Source of the DNA: JBBSOW01 sp038259365
GTDB taxonomy: Bacteria > Actinomycetota > Actinomycetes > Propionibacteriales > Propionibacteriaceae
DNA length: 13,185 bases
Direction of reading: 5' to 3'
NCBI GenBank assembly: GCA_038259365.1
Contig: JBBSOW010000086.1
Location: forward strand, 1-13,185
Part shown: positions 1-6,480 of the stretch, one piece after another
How the letters are laid out: every line of letters begins with the position of its first letter
How positions within the stretch are numbered: position 1 is the stretch's first letter
Notes under the pieces: generated by a model
The model's input: the letters and a program-made list of their open reading frames with translations, nothing else
What the model was told of the DNA's origin: nothing
Databases searched by the model: none
Program-made: the position numbers and the translations under genes

Positions 1-174
1 GGCGGGCCCGACTACCCGGTATTGATGGGCGAGTACGCCCACGAGGCCGCCCACTGGGGCTCGACGCCCCTGCAGCCCGGCCTACCCCTAGCCAAGCCGA
101 CCCCGCTTTTCGCCAAGCTGGACGAGAAGCTGGGCGAGACCGGGCCGGATTGGGCCCCCATCAGCCAGGACTAG
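1..174 (+). CDS. metG: Methionyl-tRNA synthetase, C-terminal end (partial)
   Basis: Only the last 57 codons and the TAG stop (172-174) lie in the window; the gene starts upstream. MetG charges tRNA-Met with methionine in the cytoplasm. The visible tail contains 'LAKPTPLFAKLDEK', a pattern I know from the end of the anticodon-binding helical domain of actinobacterial MetG, where a 'P-x-PLF-x-KLD' block closes the protein. The catalytic motifs (HIGH, KMSKS) are outside the window, so the call rests on this C-terminal block. The last 14 bases overlap the 3' end of the opposite-strand CPBP protease gene, so the two are convergent with no spacer. A weak stem, GGGCC (142-146) with GGCCC (153-157), lies inside the coding end. 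Alternatives are unlikely, but the evidence is short. Confidence 0.8.
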   Translation, partial: GGPDYPVLMGEYAHEAAHWGSTPLQPGLPLAKPTPLFAKLDEKLGETGPDWAPISQD

Positions 175-1180
175 GAGCCGGTTCCAGCTCGGCCCGCATC
201 CGCCGTCTGCGCACCCACGCCGGAGCGACCGCGTCGCCCCGCTTGCGCAACGAAACGAAGAGCCAAGCGCTGACGCCGAGGCAGGCGATGATCGCGACCA
301 GCCCGGCCTCGGCGCCGAAGGTCCCGCCGGTGATGATGTCCGGGCCGGTGAGCGTCGAATCGACGAATCCGCCGGTGGTCGCCCCCGAGACCGGGATGCC
401 CCACAGCGGCCCCTGGGTGAGGTTCCAGGCGGCGTGGAAGCCAATGCACAGCCACAAGGATCGGCTCACGGCGTAGAGCAGGCCCAGCAGCACCCCCGCC
501 TCGATCGCGATGGCCAACCCCGCCCACCACGACGAGTTGGGGTTGGTGACGTGCACGCCGCCGAAGGCGAGGCCGGAGACGGCGACCCCCAGCCAGGTGC
601 CCAGGCCCTCCTCCACGTAGCGAAACAGGATGCCGCGGAACAGGATCTCCTCGGTCACCCCGGCGACGAGGCCGACCGCGAGGACCGGCTGAACCCAGGC
701 GTAGTCGGCGTTGAAGCCCTGTACCCGGAACATGCCCAAGGCGGCCAGGACCCCGAGGATGAGGCTGAACAGCACCAGGCCTGCTGCCAAGCCGACAAAC
801 AGCCCGCCGATGCGGCGGGGGGCCAACTCGATGGGCGGGCGGCGCCGCTCGACGAGGATGGCGTGCAACGGGTAGGCGATGGCCAGCGCCGCCACGTAGG
901 CGAGCAGGGACGCGGTCGTGGGATCCATGACCTGCGAGAGGGCGACGGAGCCGCCGACGAGGACGGCGCCCCCCACCACCCCCACCGTAAGGATCAACAA
1001 CCCGAGGCGCGCCAGCGGATGGAAGAGCTGAGAGCTTCGCGGCGTGAGCGAGCGCGGCGGGGTGTCCCGGGCCAATCCGTCGACGCGGCGCAGGCCTCCG
1101 CCGAGGAGAACGCTCGCACTGCGATCGTCGCGCGTGATCGGTTTGATTCGGTTGACCGGCGCGGCCTGGATCTCACTCAC
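161..1180 (-). CDS. CPBP-family intramembrane glutamic metalloprotease
   Basis: The 339-residue product is a polytopic membrane protein of the CPBP (CAAX protease and bacteriocin-processing, 'Abi') family. These are Rce1-like proteases that cleave peptides within or near the membrane. All three family motifs are intact: EExxxR (E177, E178, R182), FxxxH (F206 to H210) and HxxxN (H249 to N253). About eight hydrophobic segments begin near residue 57, after a soluble arginine-rich N-terminus, and the tail is basic. The chosen GTG start (1178-1180) overlaps the stop of the upstream sigma-factor gene by 8 bases (GTGAGTGA). This implies translational coupling and places it third in the DGPF-ECF42 operon. 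There is no strong Shine-Dalgarno, as expected for a re-initiating start. The substrate is unknown; some relatives give bacteriocin immunity or process secreted peptides. The 3' end overlaps metG tail to tail. A later start before the first helix cannot be excluded. Confidence 0.88.
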   Translation of the reverse strand: MSEIQAAPVNRIKPITRDDRSASVLLGGGLRRVDGLARDTPPRSLTPRSSQLFHPLARLGLLILTVGVVGGAVLVGGSVALSQVMDPTTASLLAYVAALAIAYPLHAILVERRRPPIELAPRRIGGLFVGLAAGLVLFSLILGVLAALGMFRVQGFNADYAWVQPVLAVGLVAGVTEEILFRGILFRYVEEGLGTWLGVAVSGLAFGGVHVTNPNSSWWAGLAIAIEAGVLLGLLYAVSRSLWLCIGFHAAWNLTQGPLWGIPVSGATTGGFVDSTLTGPDIITGGTFGAEAGLVAIIACLGVSAWLFVSLRKRGDAVAPAWVRRRRMRAELEPAPSPG

Positions 1181-2471
1181 CTGGAGATGGTGTCACAGCG
1201 CAGCTCAGAGTCGTCATCCTTCTCCGCAGCTGGGCAGCCTCCGCGGGGTGGGGATCGAGGGCGAGGGCCCGGTTCAGGTCCGCCACGGCCGACGCCTCAT
1301 CTCCGAGGCGCTCGTGGGCGTCGGCCCTGGCCACCCAGAGGTAGTGGTAGCCCGCCAGCTCGGGAGCCAGGGCGTCGAAGTCAGCCAGGGCCCGCCGCGC
1401 GTCCCCGCCGGTGCACACGGCGACGGCGCGATTCAACCGGTTGATCGGGCCCGGATCGAAGGTCAGGAGCACGTCGTACCACCGGACGATCTCGGAGAAG
1501 TCGGTGTCCTCCCACGTCGGGGCCAAGACGTGGCAGGCCGAGAGGGCGGCCTGGACCTGATACGGCCCCAGCCGTCGCTGGCTCAGGGCGCGGCGCAGCG
1601 TGTCCCGGCCGCTGGCCAGGAGCGCGCGATCCCACCGCGAGCGATCCTGCTCGGCCATCAGCACCGCGTTTCCGTCGGCGTCCAGGCGGGCCGGTCGGCG
1701 GGCATCGGTCAGGTCCATCAGCGCCGACAGTCCGAGTACCTCGGGGTCGGCCGGGGCCACCCGGGCCACCTGCGCGACCAACCAGCGGGCCTCGTCGCAG
1801 ACGTCGCCTCGCAGCAACGGGGCCTGATGATCGGTGGCGGCGTGCCCGGCGGTGAAGGTGAGGTAGATGGCGGCCAACACTGGGTCCAGCCGCTGCGACC
1901 AGTGCTCGGGGTCGGGGATCTCGAAGGGGACGGCGTTGGCGGCCAGCTTGGTCCGCGCCCGGGTCAGCCGCCGGGTCATGGTGTCCACCGAGACGAGGAA
2001 CACCTGGGCGATCTGGCGGGTCGAGAGGCCGTTGACCGCGCGGAGTGTCAACGCGACCTGCGCCGGCGGCGAAAGGCTGGGGTGGCAGCAGCCGAACAGC
2101 AGCGCGAGTTCCTCGGTCCCCGGTGGCTCGAGACCGGCCTGATCGACGTCTGCTTCCTGGCTTGCGGTTTGGTGGGCGCCCACTTCGGCGGCGTGGGCGG
2201 CCTCGGTGCCGCGGCGGCGCAGACGGTCGATCGCCCTGCGCTGCGCGGCCGTCCACAGCCAACCGCCAGGATTGGCGGGCCGCTCGACGCGCCAGGCGTG
2301 CACCGCCGCCGCGAAGGCGTCGGCGGTGCAGTCCTCGGCCAGAGCGAGATCGCCGTAGCGCCTCGCTAGGCGGGCGACGATGACGGGCCAGTGCTCGGCA
2401 AACGCCGCGGCAACCACCGAGTTGCGCGGTGAGGCAGTTCCTGACCCTTCGCTCCCGTCGAGCGGTGTCAC
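1173..2471 (-). CDS. ECF42-group RNA polymerase sigma factor with TPR-like C-terminal extension
   Basis: The 432-residue protein directs RNA polymerase to alternative promoters. Sigma region 2 spans about residues 19-88 ('LAEDCTADAF', then 'GGWLWTAAQRRAIDRLRRRG'). Region 4 spans about 119-180 and has a helix-turn-helix ('GLSTRQIAQVFLVSVDTMTRR'-like). A long extension (about 185-432) contains the conserved 'DADGNAVLMAEQDRSRWDRAL' type block and TPR-like repeats ('RALADFDAL', 'SAVADLNRALALDP'). Typical ECF sigmas are only about 180-200 residues, so this length marks the ECF42 type. I chose the GTG at 2469-2471 because it overlaps the TGA of the DGPF gene (GTGA). The frame stays open further upstream, but there it only reads through the DGPF gene out of frame. 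ECF42 factors are known to be linked to DGPF genes and to use their C-terminal extension instead of an anti-sigma factor. No anti-sigma gene is seen here. Confidence 0.93.
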   Translation of the reverse strand: MTPLDGSEGSGTASPRNSVVAAAFAEHWPVIVARLARRYGDLALAEDCTADAFAAAVHAWRVERPANPGGWLWTAAQRRAIDRLRRRGTEAAHAAEVGAHQTASQEADVDQAGLEPPGTEELALLFGCCHPSLSPPAQVALTLRAVNGLSTRQIAQVFLVSVDTMTRRLTRARTKLAANAVPFEIPDPEHWSQRLDPVLAAIYLTFTAGHAATDHQAPLLRGDVCDEARWLVAQVARVAPADPEVLGLSALMDLTDARRPARLDADGNAVLMAEQDRSRWDRALLASGRDTLRRALSQRRLGPYQVQAALSACHVLAPTWEDTDFSEIVRWYDVLLTFDPGPINRLNRAVAVCTGGDARRALADFDALAPELAGYHYLWVARADAHERLGDEASAVADLNRALALDPHPAEAAQLRRRMTTLSCAVTPSPGE

Positions 2472-2821
2472 ATGGATCCGCTGAGATCCATCACCGGCCG
2501 GACCTCGACCGTGCCGTCGCCGGGAACCTTGCGCGCCCACTCCAGCGCGGCTTCGAGGTCGGCCACGTCGATGAGATCGAAGCCACCGAGGATCTCCTTG
2601 GTCTCGGCGAAGGGTCCGTCGGTCACGGTGGTGCGCCCACCGGTGGTGCGCAGCGTCGTCGCGGTCTCGGGGGTCTGCAGCGGCGCCCCGGCAACGCTGA
2701 CCCCGGCCGCCTTCATCTCGGCGTCCAGGTCCATCCACGCCTGGAACTCGCACGCCGCCTCGGGCGAGTCCTCGTTCGGCTGGGTGGCGGAGTCGTACCA
2801 GTACTGGAGGAGGAACTGCAT
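2468..2821 (-). CDS. DGPF/YCII-domain protein, partner of ECF42 sigma
   Basis: The 117-residue cytoplasmic protein has the YCII-related fold. It carries the signature 'VTDGPFAETKE', with DGPF at residues 68-71, followed by 'ILGGFDLIDVADLEAALEWARKVP', split here as a hydrophobic strand and a helix. The length is normal for the family. The ATG at 2819-2821 is preceded by a good Shine-Dalgarno (AAGGA, 8 bases upstream). It is the first gene of the cassette; its TGA overlaps the GTG of the sigma gene. DGPF proteins are the known transcriptional targets and constant neighbours of ECF42 sigma factors, but their biochemical role is unsettled (a YciI-like enzyme or ligand-binding role has been suggested). 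The placement suggests autoregulation of the operon. I could not find a convincing copy of the ECF42 promoter motif reported in Streptomyces upstream. Confidence 0.93.
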   Translation of the reverse strand: MQFLLQYWYDSATQPNEDSPEAACEFQAWMDLDAEMKAAGVSVAGAPLQTPETATTLRTTGGRTTVTDGPFAETKEILGGFDLIDVADLEAALEWARKVPGDGTVEVRPVMDLSGSM

Positions 2822-2910
2822 GGTGAAAGTCCTTTCGGCTGAGACGGCGCCACGGTGAAGCCGTCACTGAGTCGTCGGGCGAGGGGGGCCTAACCGGACG
2901 CGCCCGCCGA

Positions 2911-2930
2911 GAACGTTTGCGAAAACTTTC
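2911..2930. promoter_or_regulatory. Imperfect palindrome, candidate operator
   Basis: On the minus strand it reads GAAAGTTT-TCGC-AAACGTTC. The two 8-base arms match at 7 of 8 positions. It is AT-rich against a GC-rich background and lies in the only sizeable divergent spacer of the left half, 90 bases upstream of the DGPF gene and about 48 upstream of DUF4031. The shape resembles LacI-type operators. The binding protein is unknown. Confidence 0.4.
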
Positions 2931-2963
2931 CCGGGTCCTGCAAGGGGCGAGTCTGGTCGCTCC

Positions 2964-2969
2964 TAGACT
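2964..2969 (+). promoter_or_regulatory. Candidate -10 box for leaderless DUF4031 gene
   Basis: TAGACT fits the actinobacterial -10 pattern TAnnnT. It ends 8 bases before the GTG start at 2978, so transcription would begin at or within a base or two of the start codon. No Shine-Dalgarno precedes the GTG. No clear -35 box is visible at 16-18 bases upstream. Confidence 0.5.
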
Positions 2970-2977
2970 CCCAGATT

Positions 2978-3262
2978 GTGACCATCTTGATCGACCCTCC
3001 CGGGTGGAGTTTTCGCGGCCGACTGTGGTCCCACCTGGTCAGCGACGTCAGCTTCGCCGAGCTGCACGCCTTCGTCGACGGCCTGGGCATCCCGCGCCGG
3101 GCCTTCCAGGGCGATCACTACGACATCCCGCAGGAGCGTTACGAGCAGGTGCTGCTCGCCGGTGCCCAGGAGACCGATACGCGCAGCCTGGTGTTCAGGC
3201 TGCGGGCGGCGGGTCTGCGTCGTCCGAAGCCGCGGCAGTTGCGCGGCGAGTACGGTGACTGA
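2978..3262 (+). CDS. DUF4031 family protein
   Basis: The 94-residue soluble protein has unknown function. It matches DUF4031 as I know it: an N-terminal 'MTILIDPPGW' strand, 'LWSHLVSD', 'ELHAFVDGLGIPRRAF', then 'GDHYDIPQERY', ending in a basic region ('LRAAGLRRPKPRQLR'). The conserved His and Asp residues (H in WSHL, the DHYD cluster) could form a metal or catalytic site, but no activity is established. The GTG start at 2978 has no Shine-Dalgarno and sits just after a TAGACT -10 box, so the mRNA is probably leaderless. The gene stands alone: divergent from the DGPF-sigma operon and convergent with the kinase gene, with a 59-base tail spacer. The full family length is present and nothing is truncated. 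Confidence 0.85.
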   Translation: MTILIDPPGWSFRGRLWSHLVSDVSFAELHAFVDGLGIPRRAFQGDHYDIPQERYEQVLLAGAQETDTRSLVFRLRAAGLRRPKPRQLRGEYGD

Positions 3263-3297
3263 CGGCACCGGCCAGGGACCACCCGGCGTCGAAGAGG

Positions 3298-3313
3298 CGC
3301 AGGTACGTCTGCG
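3298..3313. terminator. Weak hairpin between convergent genes
   Basis: CGCAG (3298-3302) pairs with CTGCG (3309-3313) around a 6-base loop. It lies in the 59-base spacer between the DUF4031 stop and the kinase stop. There is no T-run, so it is at best a weak bidirectional stop signal. Confidence 0.25.
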
Positions 3314-3321
3314 AATCGCGT

Positions 3322-3909
3322 TCACGGCTGCCACCTCGCGGCCGTGGCCACGGCTTGGGAGGCGCCGAGCGGCTCGAAGCCCAAGGCCATCGCCCGCCGG
3401 CGCAGCGCCGGTTCCGCTCGCCACAGGGCGGCGCCACGGTGCAGCAGGATGGGCAGCGGCTTGCGCTTCTCGGCCACGTCTCGACGCAGGCGGCGCACGG
3501 CCGTGACGGTGCGGTTACGGTCCAGCCAGATCGGGACGACGCTCAGCCCGGCGGCGCGGATGGGCGCCAGCAGGTCGATCGCGAAGATGCCCTCGGCCAC
3601 GAAGAGGCGATGCTCACCCAGGGCCAGGGTCTCGCTGCCCGTCCGCCGGCTCGACGAGAGATCGTAGTCCGGCACGTCGGCGACGCCCGTCGAGAGCAGC
3701 CGCTCGACGGCCTGCATCGCACCCTGGAGATCCCAGGACCTTACGTCGTCCCAGTCCGGGATGCTGCCCGCGCGCGGCAGGCCCGGGTGGTCGCCGTCGA
3801 GATAGAAGTGATCCAGGCTGAGGCGCGGGCAGCCGATGAGCCTCGCCAGCCGGGACTTACCGCTGCCCGAGGCCCCGGCCACGAGGAGCACCGTTTCGTC
3901 CCCGTTCAC
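3322..3909 (-). CDS. Uridine-kinase-like P-loop NTPase/kinase
   Basis: The 195-residue cytoplasmic kinase belongs to the P-loop nucleoside/phosphoribulokinase-like group. It has a Walker A motif, GASGSGKS, at residues 12-19. 'LDHFYLDGD' (32-40) and 'PDWDDVRSWD' (51-60) follow, the pattern of uridine kinases that bind the nucleoside sugar through an aspartate and aromatic residues. Then come 'PDYDLSSSRR' (80-89), 'FVAEGIFA' (103-110) and an arginine-rich lid ('RRLRRDVAEKRKP', 139-151). Family knowledge predicts ATP-dependent phosphorylation of a nucleoside such as uridine or cytidine; the real substrate is not provable here. The GTG start (3907-3909) lies 13 bases after the mutase stop with only a weak Shine-Dalgarno. 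It must be close to correct because strand 1 of the P-loop fold begins at about residue 6. It is third in the salvage operon. It differs from classical Udk in being shorter and in its actinobacterial lid sequence. Confidence 0.85.
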   Translation of the reverse strand: MNGDETVLLVAGASGSGKSRLARLIGCPRLSLDHFYLDGDHPGLPRAGSIPDWDDVRSWDLQGAMQAVERLLSTGVADVPDYDLSSSRRTGSETLALGEHRLFVAEGIFAIDLLAPIRAAGLSVVPIWLDRNRTVTAVRRLRRDVAEKRKPLPILLHRGAALWRAEPALRRRAMALGFEPLGASQAVATAARWQP

Positions 3910-3922
3910 AGGTTGGGACCTG

Positions 3923-5581
3923 TCACAGGGCCAGCGCGCGCGACATCTCCTCGCGCAGGGTCGCGAGCCGGTCGGCCGCGACCTCCCGGGCGGCGGCCAC
4001 GTCCACGCTCTCTTCGGCGGAGAACCGCACCTCGAGGTAGCACTTCAGCTTCGGCTCGGTACCCGAGGGCCGCACCACGACGTGGAGGCTGTCCCCGATG
4101 AACTCCATCCCGTCGGTGGGGGGCAGTTCTGGCGTCCCGTCGGCGAGATCGACGACCGCGACGTGCTCACCGAGCAACGTGCGCGGCGGATTCTCGCGCA
4201 GCCGGGCCATGGCGTCGGCGATGATCGACAGATCGGCGACGCGGAAGGACAGCTGATCGGTGGCGTGCAGGCCGTGGGTCTGCGCGATCTCGTCGAGCCG
4301 CTGGGCGAGCGTGAGCCCCTGGGCCCGCAGCTCGGCGGTCAACGCCAGCACCCGCAGCAGCGCAGTGATGCCGTCCTTGTCCGCTACGGCCTGCGGGTCG
4401 CAGCAGTATCCGATGGCCTCCTCGTAGCCGAACGCCAGCCCGGGCACCCGGCCGATCCACTTGAACCCCGTCAGCGTCACCCGGGAAGGCTGCCCGTAGC
4501 TCGCCGCCATCCGCTGCAGCAGCGTCGAGGACACTACCGAGCAGGCGTAGACCCCCGCCGTGTGGCGCCGCAGCGCGTCGTCGGCCAGGAGCGCGCCCAG
4601 TTCGTCCCCGGTCAGCATGCGCCAATGACCGTCGACCGGGGCGGCGACGGCGCAGCGGTCGGCGTCGGGATCGTTGGCGAGGACGACATCGGCCACCAGC
4701 CCCTTGGCCAGGGACAGCGCGAGGTCGATCGCGCCGGGCTCCTCCGGGTTGGGAAAGGCGACCGTGGGAAAGTCGGGGTCGGGCTGGAGCTGTTCGGCAA
4801 CGGGGGTGCCGGCGCTGAAGCCGGCCGCCGCGACGGCCGCGTCGACGACCCGGGCGCCCACCCCGTGCAGGGGCGTGTAGACCCAGCTCAGCTCCCTCGG
4901 CGCCTCGGCGGGGATCAGGGTGGCGGCCCGCTCGACGTAGGCCGCGAGCAGCTCGTCGGTGGCGGTGCGGTAGCCGGCGGAGACGTCGATGTCGCGGGCG
5001 GGGCTCGCCCGGGCGATCTGTTCGGCGATCTCGCTGTCGGCCGGCGCGACGATCTGGGAGCCGTCGCCGAGGTAGACCTTGTAGCCGTTGTCCTCGGGGG
5101 GGTTGTGCGAGGCGGTCACCACGACCGCCGCGGCGCAACCGAAGTGCCGGATGCCGAAGGCGATCACGGGGGTCGGGGTCGGCGCGTCGATGAGGATGGT
5201 CTCGAAGCCGGCGCCGCTGAGCACCTCCGCGGTGTCGCGCGCAAAAACGTCGGAGTTGTAGCGGGCGTCGTAGCCCACGATGACTGGCCCGCGGGCGTCG
5301 CGTTGGCGCAGGTAGCGCGCCAGGCCGGCGGCGGCGCGGAGCACGACCACCCGGTTCATCCGGGCCGGGCCAGGACCCAACGGGCCACGCAACCCCGCGG
5401 TGCCAAATTCCAGGGGTCCAGCGAAGGCACCGTTCAGCTCCGCGATGGCGGCGGCGTCGCCGGATTCGGCGCGGTCCAGCAGGCCGCTCAGCGCGGTCTG
5501 GGTGGCGGGATCGACGTCCTCGGCGCGCCAGGTTCGGGCCTGCTCGGCGACCCCAGGATCCAACGTGGGACCCCCACTCAT
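3923..5581 (-). CDS. pmmB: Phosphosugar mutase (PGM2/PmmB type), probable phosphopentomutase
   Basis: The 552-residue enzyme belongs to the alpha-D-phosphohexomutase superfamily. The N-terminal 'EFGTAGLRGPLGPGPARMN' (58-76) is typical of the PGM2/PgcA branch. The phosphoserine loop TASHNP is at 156-161 (catalytic S158), followed by 'DNGYKVY'. The Mg-binding DPDADR is at 304-309, the sugar loop GYEEAIG at 385-391, and the phosphate loop RPSGTEP at 504-510. All four functional loops are intact. The ATG start overlaps the PNP stop (ATGA), giving tight translational coupling. Members of this branch act on hexose-1-phosphates, and the human member PGM2 is mainly a phosphopentomutase. Because this one is fused in expression to a PNP that makes ribose-1-phosphate, I infer conversion of (deoxy)ribose-1-phosphate to the 5-phosphate. 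Mycobacterium tuberculosis pmmB (Rv3308) lies next to deoD in the same way; the symbol follows that homologue and does not prove mannose activity. Confidence 0.93.
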   Translation of the reverse strand: MSGGPTLDPGVAEQARTWRAEDVDPATQTALSGLLDRAESGDAAAIAELNGAFAGPLEFGTAGLRGPLGPGPARMNRVVVLRAAAGLARYLRQRDARGPVIVGYDARYNSDVFARDTAEVLSGAGFETILIDAPTPTPVIAFGIRHFGCAAAVVVTASHNPPEDNGYKVYLGDGSQIVAPADSEIAEQIARASPARDIDVSAGYRTATDELLAAYVERAATLIPAEAPRELSWVYTPLHGVGARVVDAAVAAAGFSAGTPVAEQLQPDPDFPTVAFPNPEEPGAIDLALSLAKGLVADVVLANDPDADRCAVAAPVDGHWRMLTGDELGALLADDALRRHTAGVYACSVVSSTLLQRMAASYGQPSRVTLTGFKWIGRVPGLAFGYEEAIGYCCDPQAVADKDGITALLRVLALTAELRAQGLTLAQRLDEIAQTHGLHATDQLSFRVADLSIIADAMARLRENPPRTLLGEHVAVVDLADGTPELPPTDGMEFIGDSLHVVVRPSGTEPKLKCYLEVRFSAEESVDVAAAREVAADRLATLREEMSRALAL

Positions 5582-6423
5582 AGCTTGCCCACCAGCTCAT
5601 GCAGCAGGCCGGCCAGGCGCGGGGCCGCGGCCCGGCCGGCCTCGATGACCTCGCGGTGATCCAAAGGGGTGGGGGAGATGCCGGCGGCGAGGTTGGTGAC
5701 CAGGGAGATGCCGAGCACCTCCAGGCCCGCCTCGCGGGCGGCGATGGTCTCGAGGGTGGTGGACATGCCGACCAGATCCGCGCCCATCGCCTTGGCCATC
5801 CCCACCTCGGCCGGGGTCTCGTACTGGGGGCCGGGGAACTGCATGTAGACCCCCTCGTCCAGGCCCGGATCGACGCCTCGTGCGATCTCGCGCAGCCGCG
5901 GGGAGTAGGCGTCGGTCAGGTCGACGAAGGCGGCCCCGCGCAAGGGAGTCGCGCCGGTGAAGTTGATGTGATCGCGGATCAACACCGGGGTGCCCGCGGT
6001 CCAGGCGGGATTGAGACCGCCGCAGCCGTTGGTCAGCACCACCACGCCGGCCCCGGCGGCGGCGATGGCGCGGATGCCGTGCACGACGGCGGCGGCGTCC
6101 CGGCCCTCGTAGAAGTGCGTGCGGCCGGTGAAGACCGCGGCCACCTTGCCCGCTGCCGCCTCGCCCGCTCCGGTGCGGCAGATCAGCAGTTCACCGCCGT
6201 GGCCGGGCACGACCGGGGCCGAGAAACCGGGCAGTTCCTCGAGTGGGCAGGCGGCGATCGGCTCGCCCAGCGCGCCCGCGCCCGAGGACCAGCCCGAGCC
6301 CAGAACCAGCGCGAGATCGATGCGATCGACCCCCGCGCGTCGCAGAATCTCGCGTCCGGCCAGCTCGGCCAGAACGCTCGGATCGGGGGTCGAATCGCCC
6401 GCTGCGGGGCTCTCTTGGCTCAC
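5578..6423 (-). CDS. punA: Purine nucleoside phosphorylase, trimeric class I
   Basis: The 281-residue cytosolic enzyme reversibly splits purine nucleosides with phosphate into free base and (deoxy)ribose-1-phosphate. The motifs appear in order: LGSGWS (41-46, phosphate loop), GRTHFYEG (100-107), TNGCGGLN (131-138), GPQYETPAE (198-206, with base-binding E202), VGMST (218-222) and VTNLAAG (242-248, N244). The E/N pair is the one used by trimeric PNPs for 6-oxopurines (inosine, guanosine). Length is normal. The start is GTG (6421-6423) with Shine-Dalgarno AAGGA 7 bases upstream. It is the first gene of the salvage operon and its stop overlaps the mutase start by 4 bases. A strong hairpin sits immediately before the Shine-Dalgarno. 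M. tuberculosis has the same deoD-pmmB order. Confidence 0.95.
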   Translation of the reverse strand: MSQESPAAGDSTPDPSVLAELAGREILRRAGVDRIDLALVLGSGWSSGAGALGEPIAACPLEELPGFSAPVVPGHGGELLICRTGAGEAAAGKVAAVFTGRTHFYEGRDAAAVVHGIRAIAAAGAGVVVLTNGCGGLNPAWTAGTPVLIRDHINFTGATPLRGAAFVDLTDAYSPRLREIARGVDPGLDEGVYMQFPGPQYETPAEVGMAKAMGADLVGMSTTLETIAAREAGLEVLGISLVTNLAAGISPTPLDHREVIEAGRAAAPRLAGLLHELVGKL

Positions 6424-6440
6424 CGCAGCATCCTTGCACA

Positions 6441-6460
6441 GCCTCGGCTCCCACCGAGGC
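6441..6460. terminator. Hairpin upstream of punA / downstream of membrane gene
   Basis: GCCTCGG (6441-6447) and CCGAGGC (6454-6460) form a perfect 7-bp stem with a 6-base loop. On the minus strand it follows the membrane-gene stop by 20 bases and precedes the punA Shine-Dalgarno (6431-6435) by 5 bases. There is no T-run. It may be a terminator for the upstream gene, or a leader structure next to the punA ribosome site. Confidence 0.45.
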
Positions 6461-6480
6461 CGACGCCGACCTCGCCGGGA

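Noticed and set aside
434..1444. 336-codon plus-strand frame across the protease and sigma ends
   Set aside because: It has charged low-complexity composition and lies antisense to two genes with clear motifs.
1044..2369. 441-codon plus-strand open frame opposite the sigma factor
   Set aside because: Same reason: it mirrors the ECF42 gene, has biased composition and no motif, and has no ribosome site.
2843..2865. GACGGC...GCCGTC inverted repeat in the DGPF leader
   Set aside because: The arms are only 6 bp with an 11-base loop, common by chance at this GC content.
2472..2867. Upstream extension of the sigma-factor frame through the DGPF gene
   Set aside because: The extension is an arginine-rich out-of-frame reading of the DGPF gene; the GTG overlapping its stop is the natural start.
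3836..5659. 607-codon open frame on the plus strand opposite the mutase gene
   Set aside because: It is antisense to a gene with all catalytic motifs. The translation is low-complexity and rich in G, R, D and Q with no recognisable domain, which is typical of spurious frames in GC-rich DNA.
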